The notes beneath the pieces are model-generated. The model was not told where the DNA came from and searched no databases. It saw only the letters and a list, made by a program, of their open reading frames with translations. From IMG/VR virus record IMGVR_UViG_3300042889_001398, positions 1 through 38,009 of that record: a DNA stretch of 38,009 nt. One strand, 5' to 3'. How positions within the stretch are numbered: position 1 is the stretch's first letter; the number at the start of each line of letters is the position of its first letter. Of this stretch, positions 14,201 through 23,098 are shown one piece after another. The position numbers were made by a program, and so were the translations under genes. Origin of the DNA: a virus.

Positions 14201-17200
14201 CTCCACCGCAGTACCTACGCCGAATACCGTTTCAGTAGTGTTGGTGATACCAAAGAGAGTGTTATTCTGCTTCCAAGCATACGTGAACCAGTGACCGCCA
14301 ATCTCAAGTTCGCCCACTGGGAGGAGTTGGCTGGCATCTGAAACCGTAATGGTTTCAGATATTTCATTGAACACACTGGTTAGGGTTACGCCCTTGACAT
14401 TCTTGACCTCGCTGTTGCTATCCCAGCCAACCACACTGTCTGTGAGTTTACTCCATTGCTGAGTGTCAATGATGTTACGCTCGTCCTTTTCCCGGATCAG
14501 CATCCACTGTTTGTGATGGTTGACTTCAGTGCCATCCACGGCCCAGTTGATCTTCAACACGGTATCTTCGTCTGTGAGGAATTGCTTGACGCCTCCCACG
14601 ATGACCTTGTTGCTTTGGATAACTGCAAAGTAAGGAATGTCGTTGGCTACTGGATCTGTGATCACGCTAGCTACCTGAATAGCTGTGAGTTTGCGATCCA
14701 CGCGCTTGCTTGGTGTGGTGACATTCTTGAGCCAGAAATAGTAGACGGTTTCCTGAGCCTGTACCACTGGGTTCCACTGGGAGGTTTCAACCCAACCCAG
14801 TGTACCAGGACGGACCTCACCACTCAGCTTATCGGCAGTTCCCGTGATCTTAGCACCCGATGAAACTGAAGCTTCCCAATCCTTGGGATGAATGGTGGAT
14901 TTAGTCCACTCATAGACTTCGATGGTGCTACCCGGAGCCATGCGGCCCCAGTTCTTCCAGCGATATTCCGTAGTTGAGGATTCATATTCTAGATAACGAA
15001 CAGCGCTGATATCCCACCATAGCGTGCCAACTTGCTCGTCGCCCCACACCATGGGTTCATTAACAGTTTCGCCCTCGATAGCGTTGTATCCTGCGGGATC
15101 ATATGGCAGCTTGTAGGTGATCTCACGATCGGCCACCCCAGGAATGATTCCTTTGTAGGGATCATACAATTGCAGGACCTGCTCAACATTATTGGTCAGG
15201 GTATTATAGATTGCAGCCTTGGTGATCTGATTGCTATCAACCTTGGCTCCCTCTGTGCGGATGGTGCGGAATTCATCACCCGACCATTCAAGAACTCTCC
15301 AGCCCGATGGTCCATCAATTTCAACAATGTCGCCAACTTGACGCGACACTAGAGGAGTGAAGGTATTGAGCTTGTTCAAGGTGGCAAATCGAGTTGGTTC
15401 CCAGATGAGAAGGTTGCCGCCCTCACCCTGTTCGTCGCCACTGATTGGAGAGCCACTAGCGTCCAGAAGTTCAAACCCACTCTCATAGTGGTAGTCAACA
15501 ACTACCGTGAGGAGGCCCCTATTGCCATTAGCTTCAAGGTAGGCGATCATGGAATCATCTGCATTGAAAAGTGAGCCATCAACTACGGTAGTGCCGGTGA
15601 CTGCGAGGTCTATGCTGTGGTTGTCAGCTGTAGTGTTCACAAGTTGCACTTCGGCGATGCGGTCAATGGCAGTCGCGTTCACACCATCATAAAGTTGGAT
15701 CTCATACGTTGTCGTTTTGTTAATGGACGACGGGACTGGCAACGCTATGACTCGGAGCCAATGATCCTTACCACTCACACCCGGATTGACCACGGAATTG
15801 AATGTCAACGTGTTACTCGATGGTGTAGTCCAAGTAAGAGCGCCCTTAAGGCGGTAGCGCCATCTTACAGTGCTCACCAGAGGGACTGTGGGGCTCGTAG
15901 CCAGGGTGGCCACTGCATGTGTACCCGAGACGCCTGGAACCACACCACCGCCCGAGAATGTAACCACAGGGGCTACTGCGCCCGAATAGTTGCACTTGCC
16001 AGGATCCTGGATTACAACTCGACTAACCCCATAGTTCATCCTAGCTTCGCCAGCGGCTCCTGAGCCATAATCGTGATGGAACAATACCGTGGGTGCGCTG
16101 GTGTAGCCGGTTCCTGCATTGCTGATTGTCACACCTAGAATTCTACCATCTTCTAGGTCAGCAGGATCAACTACTGCGACCGCTCCGGAACCACCACCAC
16201 CTACAAGTTCAACTGTTGGTACGCTAGTATAGCCTTCGCCCGCATTGGTGAGGTCAATCGAGAGAACTCCACCCGCTAGAACTGCTGTTGCCTTGAGACC
16301 CTCAGGACCGGTAACCACGACTTCTGGTGGACTGGTGTATCCTGACCCAGAAGAACTCACCGCAATACTCGAAGGAGTAAGGTAGATATTACCTGAGCGG
16401 ACAACTTCAACAGAAACAGTCGAATCACCTTCCGCCACCTTAAGACTGGTGTCAAAGATATCAATCTCAATTGGGCGGCCATATAGGAATGCTGGCTTTG
16501 GAGCCAAAACATTGGCGTAAGAAGCATCATCATTGATTGGTTCGAAGCGGTTTAAGAACAATTCGGTATCGTCAGCGCTACCCACGCTGATCGCCGCGGC
16601 CTCGCTACCACCCGTGAATGCTCTCACTACGTTGAACGTAAGCTTGTCCACCACCATGCCCGCATCGTAGAACAAGTACATAAGTTCCACTTCGTCTTTG
16701 GAACCGTCTAGGGTGAATCTAGCCTGATTCACCGTGCGAATGGTATGGATGTTTTGATATTCGTCAGATACTACTCCATCTAGAATGATGGGTGCCGTCC
16801 CCGTGATATCAGGCAGAGCCGTAGAAAGAGTGACCACGGAGCTCTGAAGCTCATGTGTGGGTTTGGCGATTCCTAGAATGGTTACACCGGTATCGATGGC
16901 ACGATAAGTCATCCAATCACCCGAACCGTTGTCATATACCCATGCACGATCACCTGGAAGTATAGATTCAACGATGTGTTCAACCTCCACCGTTACCTTG
17001 ACCTTACCAATGTTGGCACCCAACGGGGCAAGACCCAGATGGTTATATTTCACATACACTGCCGAATTTGACATCAGTGAGTTGTTGATCATTTCCGAAG
17101 GATAGAAATCATGCTCACCAGTCAGAGAAAGATGCTCATCCACGTTTAGATAGGCATCTGGGTCTGAGATAGTACCAACCGTAATCGAAGCTGCCGACTC

Positions 17201-20200
17201 TACAAAGGCCTCTGTGACATCTAGAGTGATTCTATGAATACGATAGAATCCCTTTGACGAATTACCAATGAGTTCCGTAGCGGGGATTACCGCAGGACTA
17301 GTCGAGATACCATTGTAGGCAAACTCCACACTTTTGGTTTTGAGAACACTGGGCTTTTCTGCTTCTTTTATACGGAATAGGGAATTGAATTCTTCTTTGT
17401 TGCGGGCGGTCCATTTCACATCATTGATGTTCACATATCCAGCATTGGGAAGCATGCCTTTTTCTCGCTGGGCATACATTCGGGTCGGCCACTTGATATC
17501 TAGAGCTGGATGACGATTAACCCAGCGTGCATCTTTGTAGAGACAAGTCTTGGTATCTTGGCTGAAGATATCCTTGATGGTGAGAATGTTGTCCTTATCA
17601 CTATCTACGGCTAGGTCTAGGAATCGCTCCGCCTTTACGCGGTAGTGGCCACTGACCTTGATATGACCAGTGGTAACCGCGCCTGTAATGTAGACGCGGA
17701 TGGATCCACCAGTGGGATACTGGAAGGGTGAATCCTTGAAGTCTAGACGGTAGTTGATTTCATCATTGGCACTGGTAAGCTTAAAGAGCTTCTGAGTGTT
17801 CAAATCGTCACCGATGCTGATCTTTGGTGATGTGGAGTTAAGCCCATCGAGGATCTCCACATGAAGATCCAAGAGCTCAGTGGCTTGTGGTAGACTCCAT
17901 ACTTCAAAGTACTTCTGAGAACCCAAGACTGGAAGGTTGGAGAAACCCGTTTGAATCTCAAAGGATATCTCTCGCACATCATCAACTTGATAGCTCTGGA
18001 ATTCGATGAGTTGTGGATTGTTATGGAATTCCTTTTGCTGGAGTTTGAGGTCTAGGCTGGGTAGAACTTCCGCGCCACCATAGTCACCCACGCGAACCGC
18101 CCACTCGTCGAAGAACTTGAGACCTTTGTTGTTTCGGATGAAATTGCTTCGTAGCAATTTCTCCATAACGGAACTCGTGCCTTTTTGTTGAACCATACCC
18201 TGATAGAACTCAAACTGGTTCGTAGGAGTCAGCATCAAGTTGGTCAAGTAATCACGTTCCGCGTAGCCCAGATTAGCACGTCCACGTTCTTGTAGGTCCT
18301 TGTTCTCAAGACCCTCAATATCGAAGATCCTACGGAAATCATCTGCTGCTCGTTCAAAGTTTGGGACGATGCGATTGTCCGTTACAATGAAACCAGGAGC
18401 ATCGATGCGACCACGCCAATTCTCACTGCGATATCCCTGCAGACGAACGCGCGGTTGACGAATATTGAGCAGTGGGTTGTAGATGGTGTCGTTGAAGATC
18501 GTCTGATTGTTGAGAATGATGATATGTTCTAGTTCACTCACATACAGACGTACTCCGAAGATACCGCCGGCCACTTCGAATGGTGTGATCGTGATCTCAT
18601 CATCTGCACGCACCACATTGGTGGATCGAACATCAATGGGTTGGCCCAATCTGTCGTTGATTGCGTAAATGCCGTTGATTACACGTTCCACTGTCTGAAT
18701 AGTGCCGTGCGTGCTGCGGTATTTTAGGGAGAATGCCGCCGGACTCACAGCAATGAAATCACCAGCATTCAAAGAGTTGTCCTGCCAGATGAGGATCTTC
18801 TTAACACTATCCTGCCAGTCCGAGATATCAATACCATCGGTGCTGTGATCGAAAATCCAACCCTGGCCTCTTAGGTAACGATCGTATCCATTCAACACAT
18901 CTACGACTTCCTGAATGGTCTTGAAAGAGGAACCATACGGGATCTGCTCCACGAGGGCACCGATTTCACCCTCAAGATACCAAGCCACGCCGTTGACAGC
19001 GATACGAGGACGTTCACTCATCTGAGTCCAGAACTCGTTCTCAAATGTCTTGCCCGAAGTATGAGTCTTCGCGCAGGTGTAGAAATTGTCACCACGTTGA
19101 ATCAATGTGCCTACGACGTAGTATGTTGAAGCACGCCACTGGCTGATCTTGGCCAGACGTTCTCCACTGTTGATTTGAATGGCGCCAGAATTGGGATCTG
19201 CTCGAAGGATCTTGAAGTATGGGTTCAGAACATCATAGCCAAAGACCTTCCAATCCTGACCTGACCATTCCACAATGGCACCACTATAGAATTCTTCTCG
19301 AATGCTAGGTGAGCGGTACATCTGAACCGTCACGTCCTCATTGGGCACTCGATCAAAGGAATCTGTTACCACATTGAGAGTTGAACTGTCGGTGAAGCCA
19401 CCCATCTTGTACGCCAGTTGAACCCCAAGGCCTCGAACAAGATTGCCAAAGTTCTCTGTGACATCTGCGCCTCGGTTGATCAAAAAGTCACTGATCCATT
19501 GCTGGATACCTATCAATTGGGCGACATTACCATCCTCGTCACGTTCACCATGCACGGCAAGATCGGAGGATTTGCTACGTTGCTTAGCCGCACCGTTAAC
19601 TACCTGTTCGTTATCGCTACCCAAGAAGATCTTGGTGACATTCTTAGCATCCCACGACATTTCTACGAACATTGCGGGTTTCATAAGGTATCCCACTTGC
19701 GCTATGGAATATGGGAACCACGTGCTGCGACGCCATAGAGTTTCGATTGGACTACCATCGCCCCATGCCCAATCTGCACGAGCTTCACCCATGGTAGGCT
19801 CGTTTTCTGCTAGGTTGGCCTGATAAGGTGTTACGAGTTTACCACTTGAATCCACGGGCAGATAGTTACGGAGATTGACTCGTGCATAACGAGGATTGAT
19901 TCCCCTTCGAGCACCTGCGAAAATACGGCCCGCTTCCAGATCACCCCATAGAATATGGTTGTTGCTCGTGTAAGGGGCAGGGCCGTAACGATTGGTCCAC
20001 CATGTGGGTTCGTTGTTGAATCCAAGCATCTCCCATGGATGAGTATGCGGGCGATCAGTGTCGTAGACATACTGATAGATTCCGCGCCAGTGGCCCTGGA
20101 GTTGTTTGCCTGTGATCTTGTTGGTCACAGAGCTCCAATTCCAAGTCATTGGATCCTCGATATCGAAGGTGTCGTTCGTTCGGTAGTTCAATCCATTGGC

Positions 20201-23098
20201 ACTACCCCAGCGCTCAAAACCTGGCTGAAGAAGGCTGAGGAATTCATTGTACGAATAACTGGAAGTGCTGAAGCAACCACTGACCCACTGGCTTACATCG
20301 AAGACGGGACGCTCAACGGTGCGCACACTAGCTGTTGTGGATTCATAGATCCTCTTCTCCAGATTCAACAGAACGTAGTCCCTGATGTCACCATACAGGA
20401 GTGTGAGACTACCATCGTGACCTTGAAGGAAATACTGAGGATTGACCAGGGTGGTGTCCGAGATAACCTTAGGGACATAAAGGTTGTGAACACCTAGATA
20501 GCTTGCCGTCGCGGGTATGTAGGTGGGTAGGGGATGATCCTCCGTGATACCCACGCCTGAATAGTAGAAAGCAAAACTGCTGGTCTTGCCCCTGTTGATC
20601 TCTTCCAAGGCAGTGTCAACCCAAGTATCAAGTGGATCTTGATTTCCCAGACGACCGTTGGTCAGGAATTCTGTGATCTTCTGTTCAAACTTGCTTCGGA
20701 ACCTGGCGTATTCAGCTTCCACGAAACGGATGCTAGACATAAGGTCCAGATTCTCTCGCGCACTCAAGAGCATGGTCTTCAACAGGCCAGCTGAGTGTTG
20801 AATGATATGAGTGCCACGGAAACGCTGCTGGCTGGAATCGCGCCAATTATTTGCGTCGTACACCGCACCTTGGAAGTCAGGCTGGTTAGCGATGATATCT
20901 GCGAACTGGACATAGTAATCACCCTTCGCCAGAGTGGAGATCTCCTCGTAGTCAGGGTTGGCTTGTAGGTTGAGCGGAACCTCGTAGAAGCCCTGTGCGT
21001 TTAGAGGCGGGTTCAGAGGGTTGAAGGATTTGACTTCAATGATGTCGCCGTCCTGTACCTCATTGACTACAAGAGTGCGATCGCTGAGGAAGAAGTCCAC
21101 GTAGCGTTCCAGATTGAGATTCTGATATTCACCACCGCTGTTCTGACGACCACGGGTGACTGTGATCATCGCAGGAGTATTGTCTATTTCAGACGCAGGC
21201 TCTTGGCTGATTTCAAAGATGCCATTGCCGTCTTTGACAAGGAACCGATCCACAATGGACTGACGAGACGTATAGTCTGCCTTGTACCAATCATTGCTCA
21301 GCTTGGGAGTTGACCCACTTGTCTTGTTGAAGTAGAAACCTTTGATTGTCTGAAGGTCACTGGTCTGCCCATACTGGAAGGTCTCAGTCGCGAGATAGTT
21401 TTGGAATACAAACTGACCAGTCTTATCATGAACAGTTCGGAAACCCAGCACGCTATCTAGCGCACGTGAACCACTGGTGTTCAACTGATAGGTAAAGAGT
21501 TTGCTTCCTTGGAAGGTTGAACCTGGGTAGACTTCCGGATCAGCTAGACTCACGCCATCATAATCGAATAGTTCGAAGAGTGGGAATTGGTTATCCTGTG
21601 TCTTCAGTTGAGCTTCTAACCAACTCACACCATCGAAGTAAAGTTCTTTGCCGGCAAACTTATCGCCGCTCTTGACCTTGACGACTTCACCAATTTCGGG
21701 ATTACCCGTTACGTCAAGACCATCCGTTTCCGGTGATAGTCGGAGTTTATTGTCCAGAATGGTGACGAGGTAAATGCGGCTATTCACAGCCTCATTCAAG
21801 TCACTATTGATGAGAAGACGTAGGCTGGGCGATGAGATGTTCACCGCATTGTCAATCACATACTGTACATTCAGAGTCACACCGTCGATGATGTCCAGTG
21901 CCGTGGCACGATCATGGATACTACCAATTACGTCAGTCACACCATCGCATACCAGATCCACATCATCACGTCGATGCGTGCCGTACTTGAAAAGCTTTAG
22001 GTCGCGTACGAATTCAACAATGGGCCTAGTAGCAACATTGGCCTTAAGGTCCACGAGTTCGTCTGCTTTAATGGTGTCCTTGTGGAACCAGCGGTTCCCT
22101 GTGCTCCAAGGATTCTTGTCATTACAACCACGTGCCATGACGAGATATTGTGGATCTAGGTCACCACCTGTATCCTCGATGATTTCAATCTGACTACCCA
22201 CTCCTTCAACGATGAATGTCTTACCGTTGTAGGTGGGATTGACATCATTGGTGATGGTGATGCGTTGGTTGCTTGATAGTACGACATCGCCTAGACTCTC
22301 AGGATCGTAACTCAATGAGTTACGTCCCAACACATACTGATCCAAATCACTACTGACCCAGACCGTTACCTGTGCATCAATCGCAGGAGCGGGGAAGAGT
22401 GTAACCTTCTTCGTGGTATCGTCGTAGGTGAAGGTATTGTTTGAGGTACCATTACCCAACACGTAGGTGAAGGTATCAACTTTGACTTTGATCTGTTCTT
22501 CATCGAGCGTGACCACATTGTAGAAGTCACTCTCTCCACTTTCCAACAGAGGAAGGTCGAATTGAGTCGTTACGCCATCGCCCACAAAAGTTTCCTTGGG
22601 GCCGATAATGGATAGAGCGGACACGCCGCTATTTACCCAGTAGTATTGGCGGAAGTTGATGAGTTTATCTAGATCAATGGGAGGACACCATGTGTAGAAT
22701 TCTTGCTCAAACAAACGGTTATGATTATTCACAAGGCTTCCTTGGAAGCGCAACTGGTTGATCAGATCCGTGTAGAACAGAGTAGAGTTAATTTCTCCAT
22801 CTGGGCTCTTGCTGACCATTGTACTCTCGAGTTGATAGAACGAACGCAAGCGGCTCAGTTCCTCGAGATAGTGATCCTGCTTGGGATCATGCCACACTGG
22901 ATACTGACCCACATAACCATTCAATGGTCGGGCCTCGCCTGGATTGAACAGGTGATCAACCGTACTACCAAAGAATTTGGTAAGACTTTCGGTCTGATGA
23001 ACTCCAGGAAGCTGTTTGATTATCCTTCGCTTTTCACCTGGATTCTGATCCAGAATCCTGGGATTGAACTTGTAGGAAGAGGGTAGGTTGTCTACCAT
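11192..23098 (-). CDS. giant baseplate wedge protein (gene 7 position), 3968 residues
   Basis: This single open frame of 11.9 kb starts at an ATG overlapping the gp6 stop as TAATG. It holds the place of T4 gene 7, directly after gene 6, but T4 gp7 is about 1030 residues. Residues 25-160 (KQLPGVHQTESLTKFFGSTV, LNGYVGQYPVWHDP, LFYTDLINQLRFQGSLVNNH, WCPPIDLDKLINFRQYYW) match the opening of very large structural proteins in cyanophage-like phages (from memory). Residues about 165-255 form a VGDGVTTQFDLP beta module. Residues about 2236-2350 hold three GxGYTSxPxV repeats, and residues about 3765-3810 hold a VIWIGKERLVYWGV...TGVERGT module. The rest is beta-rich and Trp/Tyr-rich with no enzymatic motif or transmembrane segment. 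It probably forms a large outer part of the wedge. A gp7-gp8/gp10-like fusion is possible but not demonstrable here. Confidence 0.85.
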   Translation of the reverse strand: MVDNLPSSYKFNPRILDQNPGEKRRIIKQLPGVHQTESLTKFFGSTVDHLFNPGEARPLNGYVGQYPVWHDPKQDHYLEELSRLRSFYQLESTMVSKSPDGEINSTLFYTDLINQLRFQGSLVNNHNRLFEQEFYTWCPPIDLDKLINFRQYYWVNSGVSALSIIGPKETFVGDGVTTQFDLPLLESGESDFYNVVTLDEEQIKVKVDTFTYVLGNGTSNNTFTYDDTTKKVTLFPAPAIDAQVTVWVSSDLDQYVLGRNSLSYDPESLGDVVLSSNQRITITNDVNPTYNGKTFIVEGVGSQIEIIEDTGGDLDPQYLVMARGCNDKNPWSTGNRWFHKDTIKADELVDLKANVATRPIVEFVRDLKLFKYGTHRRDDVDLVCDGVTDVIGSIHDRATALDIIDGVTLNVQYVIDNAVNISSPSLRLLINSDLNEAVNSRIYLVTILDNKLRLSPETDGLDVTGNPEIGEVVKVKSGDKFAGKELYFDGVSWLEAQLKTQDNQFPLFELFDYDGVSLADPEVYPGSTFQGSKLFTYQLNTSGSRALDSVLGFRTVHDKTGQFVFQNYLATETFQYGQTSDLQTIKGFYFNKTSGSTPKLSNDWYKADYTSRQSIVDRFLVKDGNGIFEISQEPASEIDNTPAMITVTRGRQNSGGEYQNLNLERYVDFFLSDRTLVVNEVQDGDIIEVKSFNPLNPPLNAQGFYEVPLNLQANPDYEEISTLAKGDYYVQFADIIANQPDFQGAVYDANNWRDSSQQRFRGTHIIQHSAGLLKTMLLSARENLDLMSSIRFVEAEYARFRSKFEQKITEFLTNGRLGNQDPLDTWVDTALEEINRGKTSSFAFYYSGVGITEDHPLPTYIPATASYLGVHNLYVPKVISDTTLVNPQYFLQGHDGSLTLLYGDIRDYVLLNLEKRIYESTTASVRTVERPVFDVSQWVSGCFSTSSYSYNEFLSLLQPGFERWGSANGLNYRTNDTFDIEDPMTWNWSSVTNKITGKQLQGHWRGIYQYVYDTDRPHTHPWEMLGFNNEPTWWTNRYGPAPYTSNNHILWGDLEAGRIFAGARRGINPRYARVNLRNYLPVDSSGKLVTPYQANLAENEPTMGEARADWAWGDGSPIETLWRRSTWFPYSIAQVGYLMKPAMFVEMSWDAKNVTKIFLGSDNEQVVNGAAKQRSKSSDLAVHGERDEDGNVAQLIGIQQWISDFLINRGADVTENFGNLVRGLGVQLAYKMGGFTDSSTLNVVTDSFDRVPNEDVTVQMYRSPSIREEFYSGAIVEWSGQDWKVFGYDVLNPYFKILRADPNSGAIQINSGERLAKISQWRASTYYVVGTLIQRGDNFYTCAKTHTSGKTFENEFWTQMSERPRIAVNGVAWYLEGEIGALVEQIPYGSSFKTIQEVVDVLNGYDRYLRGQGWIFDHSTDGIDISDWQDSVKKILIWQDNSLNAGDFIAVSPAAFSLKYRSTHGTIQTVERVINGIYAINDRLGQPIDVRSTNVVRADDEITITPFEVAGGIFGVRLYVSELEHIIILNNQTIFNDTIYNPLLNIRQPRVRLQGYRSENWRGRIDAPGFIVTDNRIVPNFERAADDFRRIFDIEGLENKDLQERGRANLGYAERDYLTNLMLTPTNQFEFYQGMVQQKGTSSVMEKLLRSNFIRNNKGLKFFDEWAVRVGDYGGAEVLPSLDLKLQQKEFHNNPQLIEFQSYQVDDVREISFEIQTGFSNLPVLGSQKYFEVWSLPQATELLDLHVEILDGLNSTSPKISIGDDLNTQKLFKLTSANDEINYRLDFKDSPFQYPTGGSIRVYITGAVTTGHIKVSGHYRVKAERFLDLAVDSDKDNILTIKDIFSQDTKTCLYKDARWVNRHPALDIKWPTRMYAQREKGMLPNAGYVNINDVKWTARNKEEFNSLFRIKEAEKPSVLKTKSVEFAYNGISTSPAVIPATELIGNSSKGFYRIHRITLDVTEAFVESAASITVGTISDPDAYLNVDEHLSLTGEHDFYPSEMINNSLMSNSAVYVKYNHLGLAPLGANIGKVKVTVEVEHIVESILPGDRAWVYDNGSGDWMTYRAIDTGVTILGIAKPTHELQSSVVTLSTALPDITGTAPIILDGVVSDEYQNIHTIRTVNQARFTLDGSKDEVELMYLFYDAGMVVDKLTFNVVRAFTGGSEAAAISVGSADDTELFLNRFEPINDDASYANVLAPKPAFLYGRPIEIDIFDTSLKVAEGDSTVSVEVVRSGNIYLTPSSIAVSSSGSGYTSPPEVVVTGPEGLKATAVLAGGVLSIDLTNAGEGYTSVPTVELVGGGGSGAVAVVDPADLEDGRILGVTISNAGTGYTSAPTVLFHHDYGSGAAGEARMNYGVSRVVIQDPGKCNYSGAVAPVVTFSGGGVVPGVSGTHAVATLATSPTVPLVSTVRWRYRLKGALTWTTPSSNTLTFNSVVNPGVSGKDHWLRVIALPVPSSINKTTTYEIQLYDGVNATAIDRIAEVQLVNTTADNHSIDLAVTGTTVVDGSLFNADDSMIAYLEANGNRGLLTVVVDYHYESGFELLDASGSPISGDEQGEGGNLLIWEPTRFATLNKLNTFTPLVSRQVGDIVEIDGPSGWRVLEWSGDEFRTIRTEGAKVDSNQITKAAIYNTLTNNVEQVLQLYDPYKGIIPGVADREITYKLPYDPAGYNAIEGETVNEPMVWGDEQVGTLWWDISAVRYLEYESSTTEYRWKNWGRMAPGSTIEVYEWTKSTIHPKDWEASVSSGAKITGTADKLSGEVRPGTLGWVETSQWNPVVQAQETVYYFWLKNVTTPSKRVDRKLTAIQVASVITDPVANDIPYFAVIQSNKVIVGGVKQFLTDEDTVLKINWAVDGTEVNHHKQWMLIREKDERNIIDTQQWSKLTDSVVGWDSNSEVKNVKGVTLTSVFNEISETITVSDASQLLPVGELEIGGHWFTYAWKQNNTLFGITNTTETVFGVGTAVEQKSVVENPRMVPAPLLTKSEALGNLIRPRQSWFAAETDGRPSHRARSLLIESINAILSKKPFVDVWFNWREVFESSEPLPYPHEYSFEAPDMDYRDALLDEGQVVIGQRILLTDTQTANGFWTLWRYDPSHPQSDSKGFFMERAQKWRMQEGELWQYADWYAEGWSKSDFPNYRFADRATRDAANIVDETLLKGTLVQIDRQDANDSRWSWSVYTNGGWEVVAVQNGTIELKDSFYRSDALLYGYQGYDLTAITKRDGSHELRWLLGHFYDTLFDKLQINELFFDMLKGALALNQQVDWAFKTSFLYLGGYSEELRQSPLAFKDQIDNVVKYVEEVKPYHVKIRDYVRRLSTKPDIARTGVTDFDRPVYATGMNEYRNLRFNDPLDLEIMQTRKPWKDWYDNYQNGNLNLLRWDATWNPIRRLKTRVLFDRIASDEVSGWDMPDVPWDSNEDHYTGTHGSVSSGDLIDDADPYGDIAVRNMDERNNLVRRREISAGTIVTVARDDTQWIWDGTMWHEIWAVSWDRDWASSMVDRVNQYYEPRPGMKRKAFNELLEGVDFRGTTALGDPFAQGMYDQYVWDFESGWGNERELAIGVDVSIEDRSFLDTAADVDGIRTEAGERTMDPVYDEESGLFKVPTTLPGNIAVPVVSPDIYGPAAIMLDGGDFIQPTVDSGHPDELLKMRPRAPLVITVYQKTGGLLTQPTAMRFFKSGMDRWEAVRLLDKDVTLAEDLTVIKNTSTEVTIQAPSAIFPFHDPENPSQPFLDSLRLNLGKAKRDVNGDIILDANGDIEIDEIELAAIAARTHPGVIWIGKERLVYWGVEALAANKFKLTGVERGTGSTSRAATEKQSRTFYNASSTLTLAINNANWDGLAEHVFVTLIFTAAGKPTYVQRLNLGPDYIVQGTNVVLTQAATTYTGYQAGYSVTKVLIAAQTSNWTNGNAVKIHAIGDEVLEGSITQWLPGVNGRAKVWPENSTTDKLEAQNASWRTFLLATVTPGPERI
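16060..16375 (-). repeat. three GxGYTSxPxV beta repeats in the giant baseplate protein
   Basis: The encoded units SGSGYTSPPEVVVTGPEG, NAGEGYTSVPTVELVGGGGS and NAGTGYTSAPTVLFHHDYGS follow one another with short Ala/Val-rich spacers. A fourth, decayed unit may follow (CNYSGAVAPVVTFSGGG). Such repeats occur in adhesive or structural beta modules of phage virion proteins. Confidence 0.75.
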
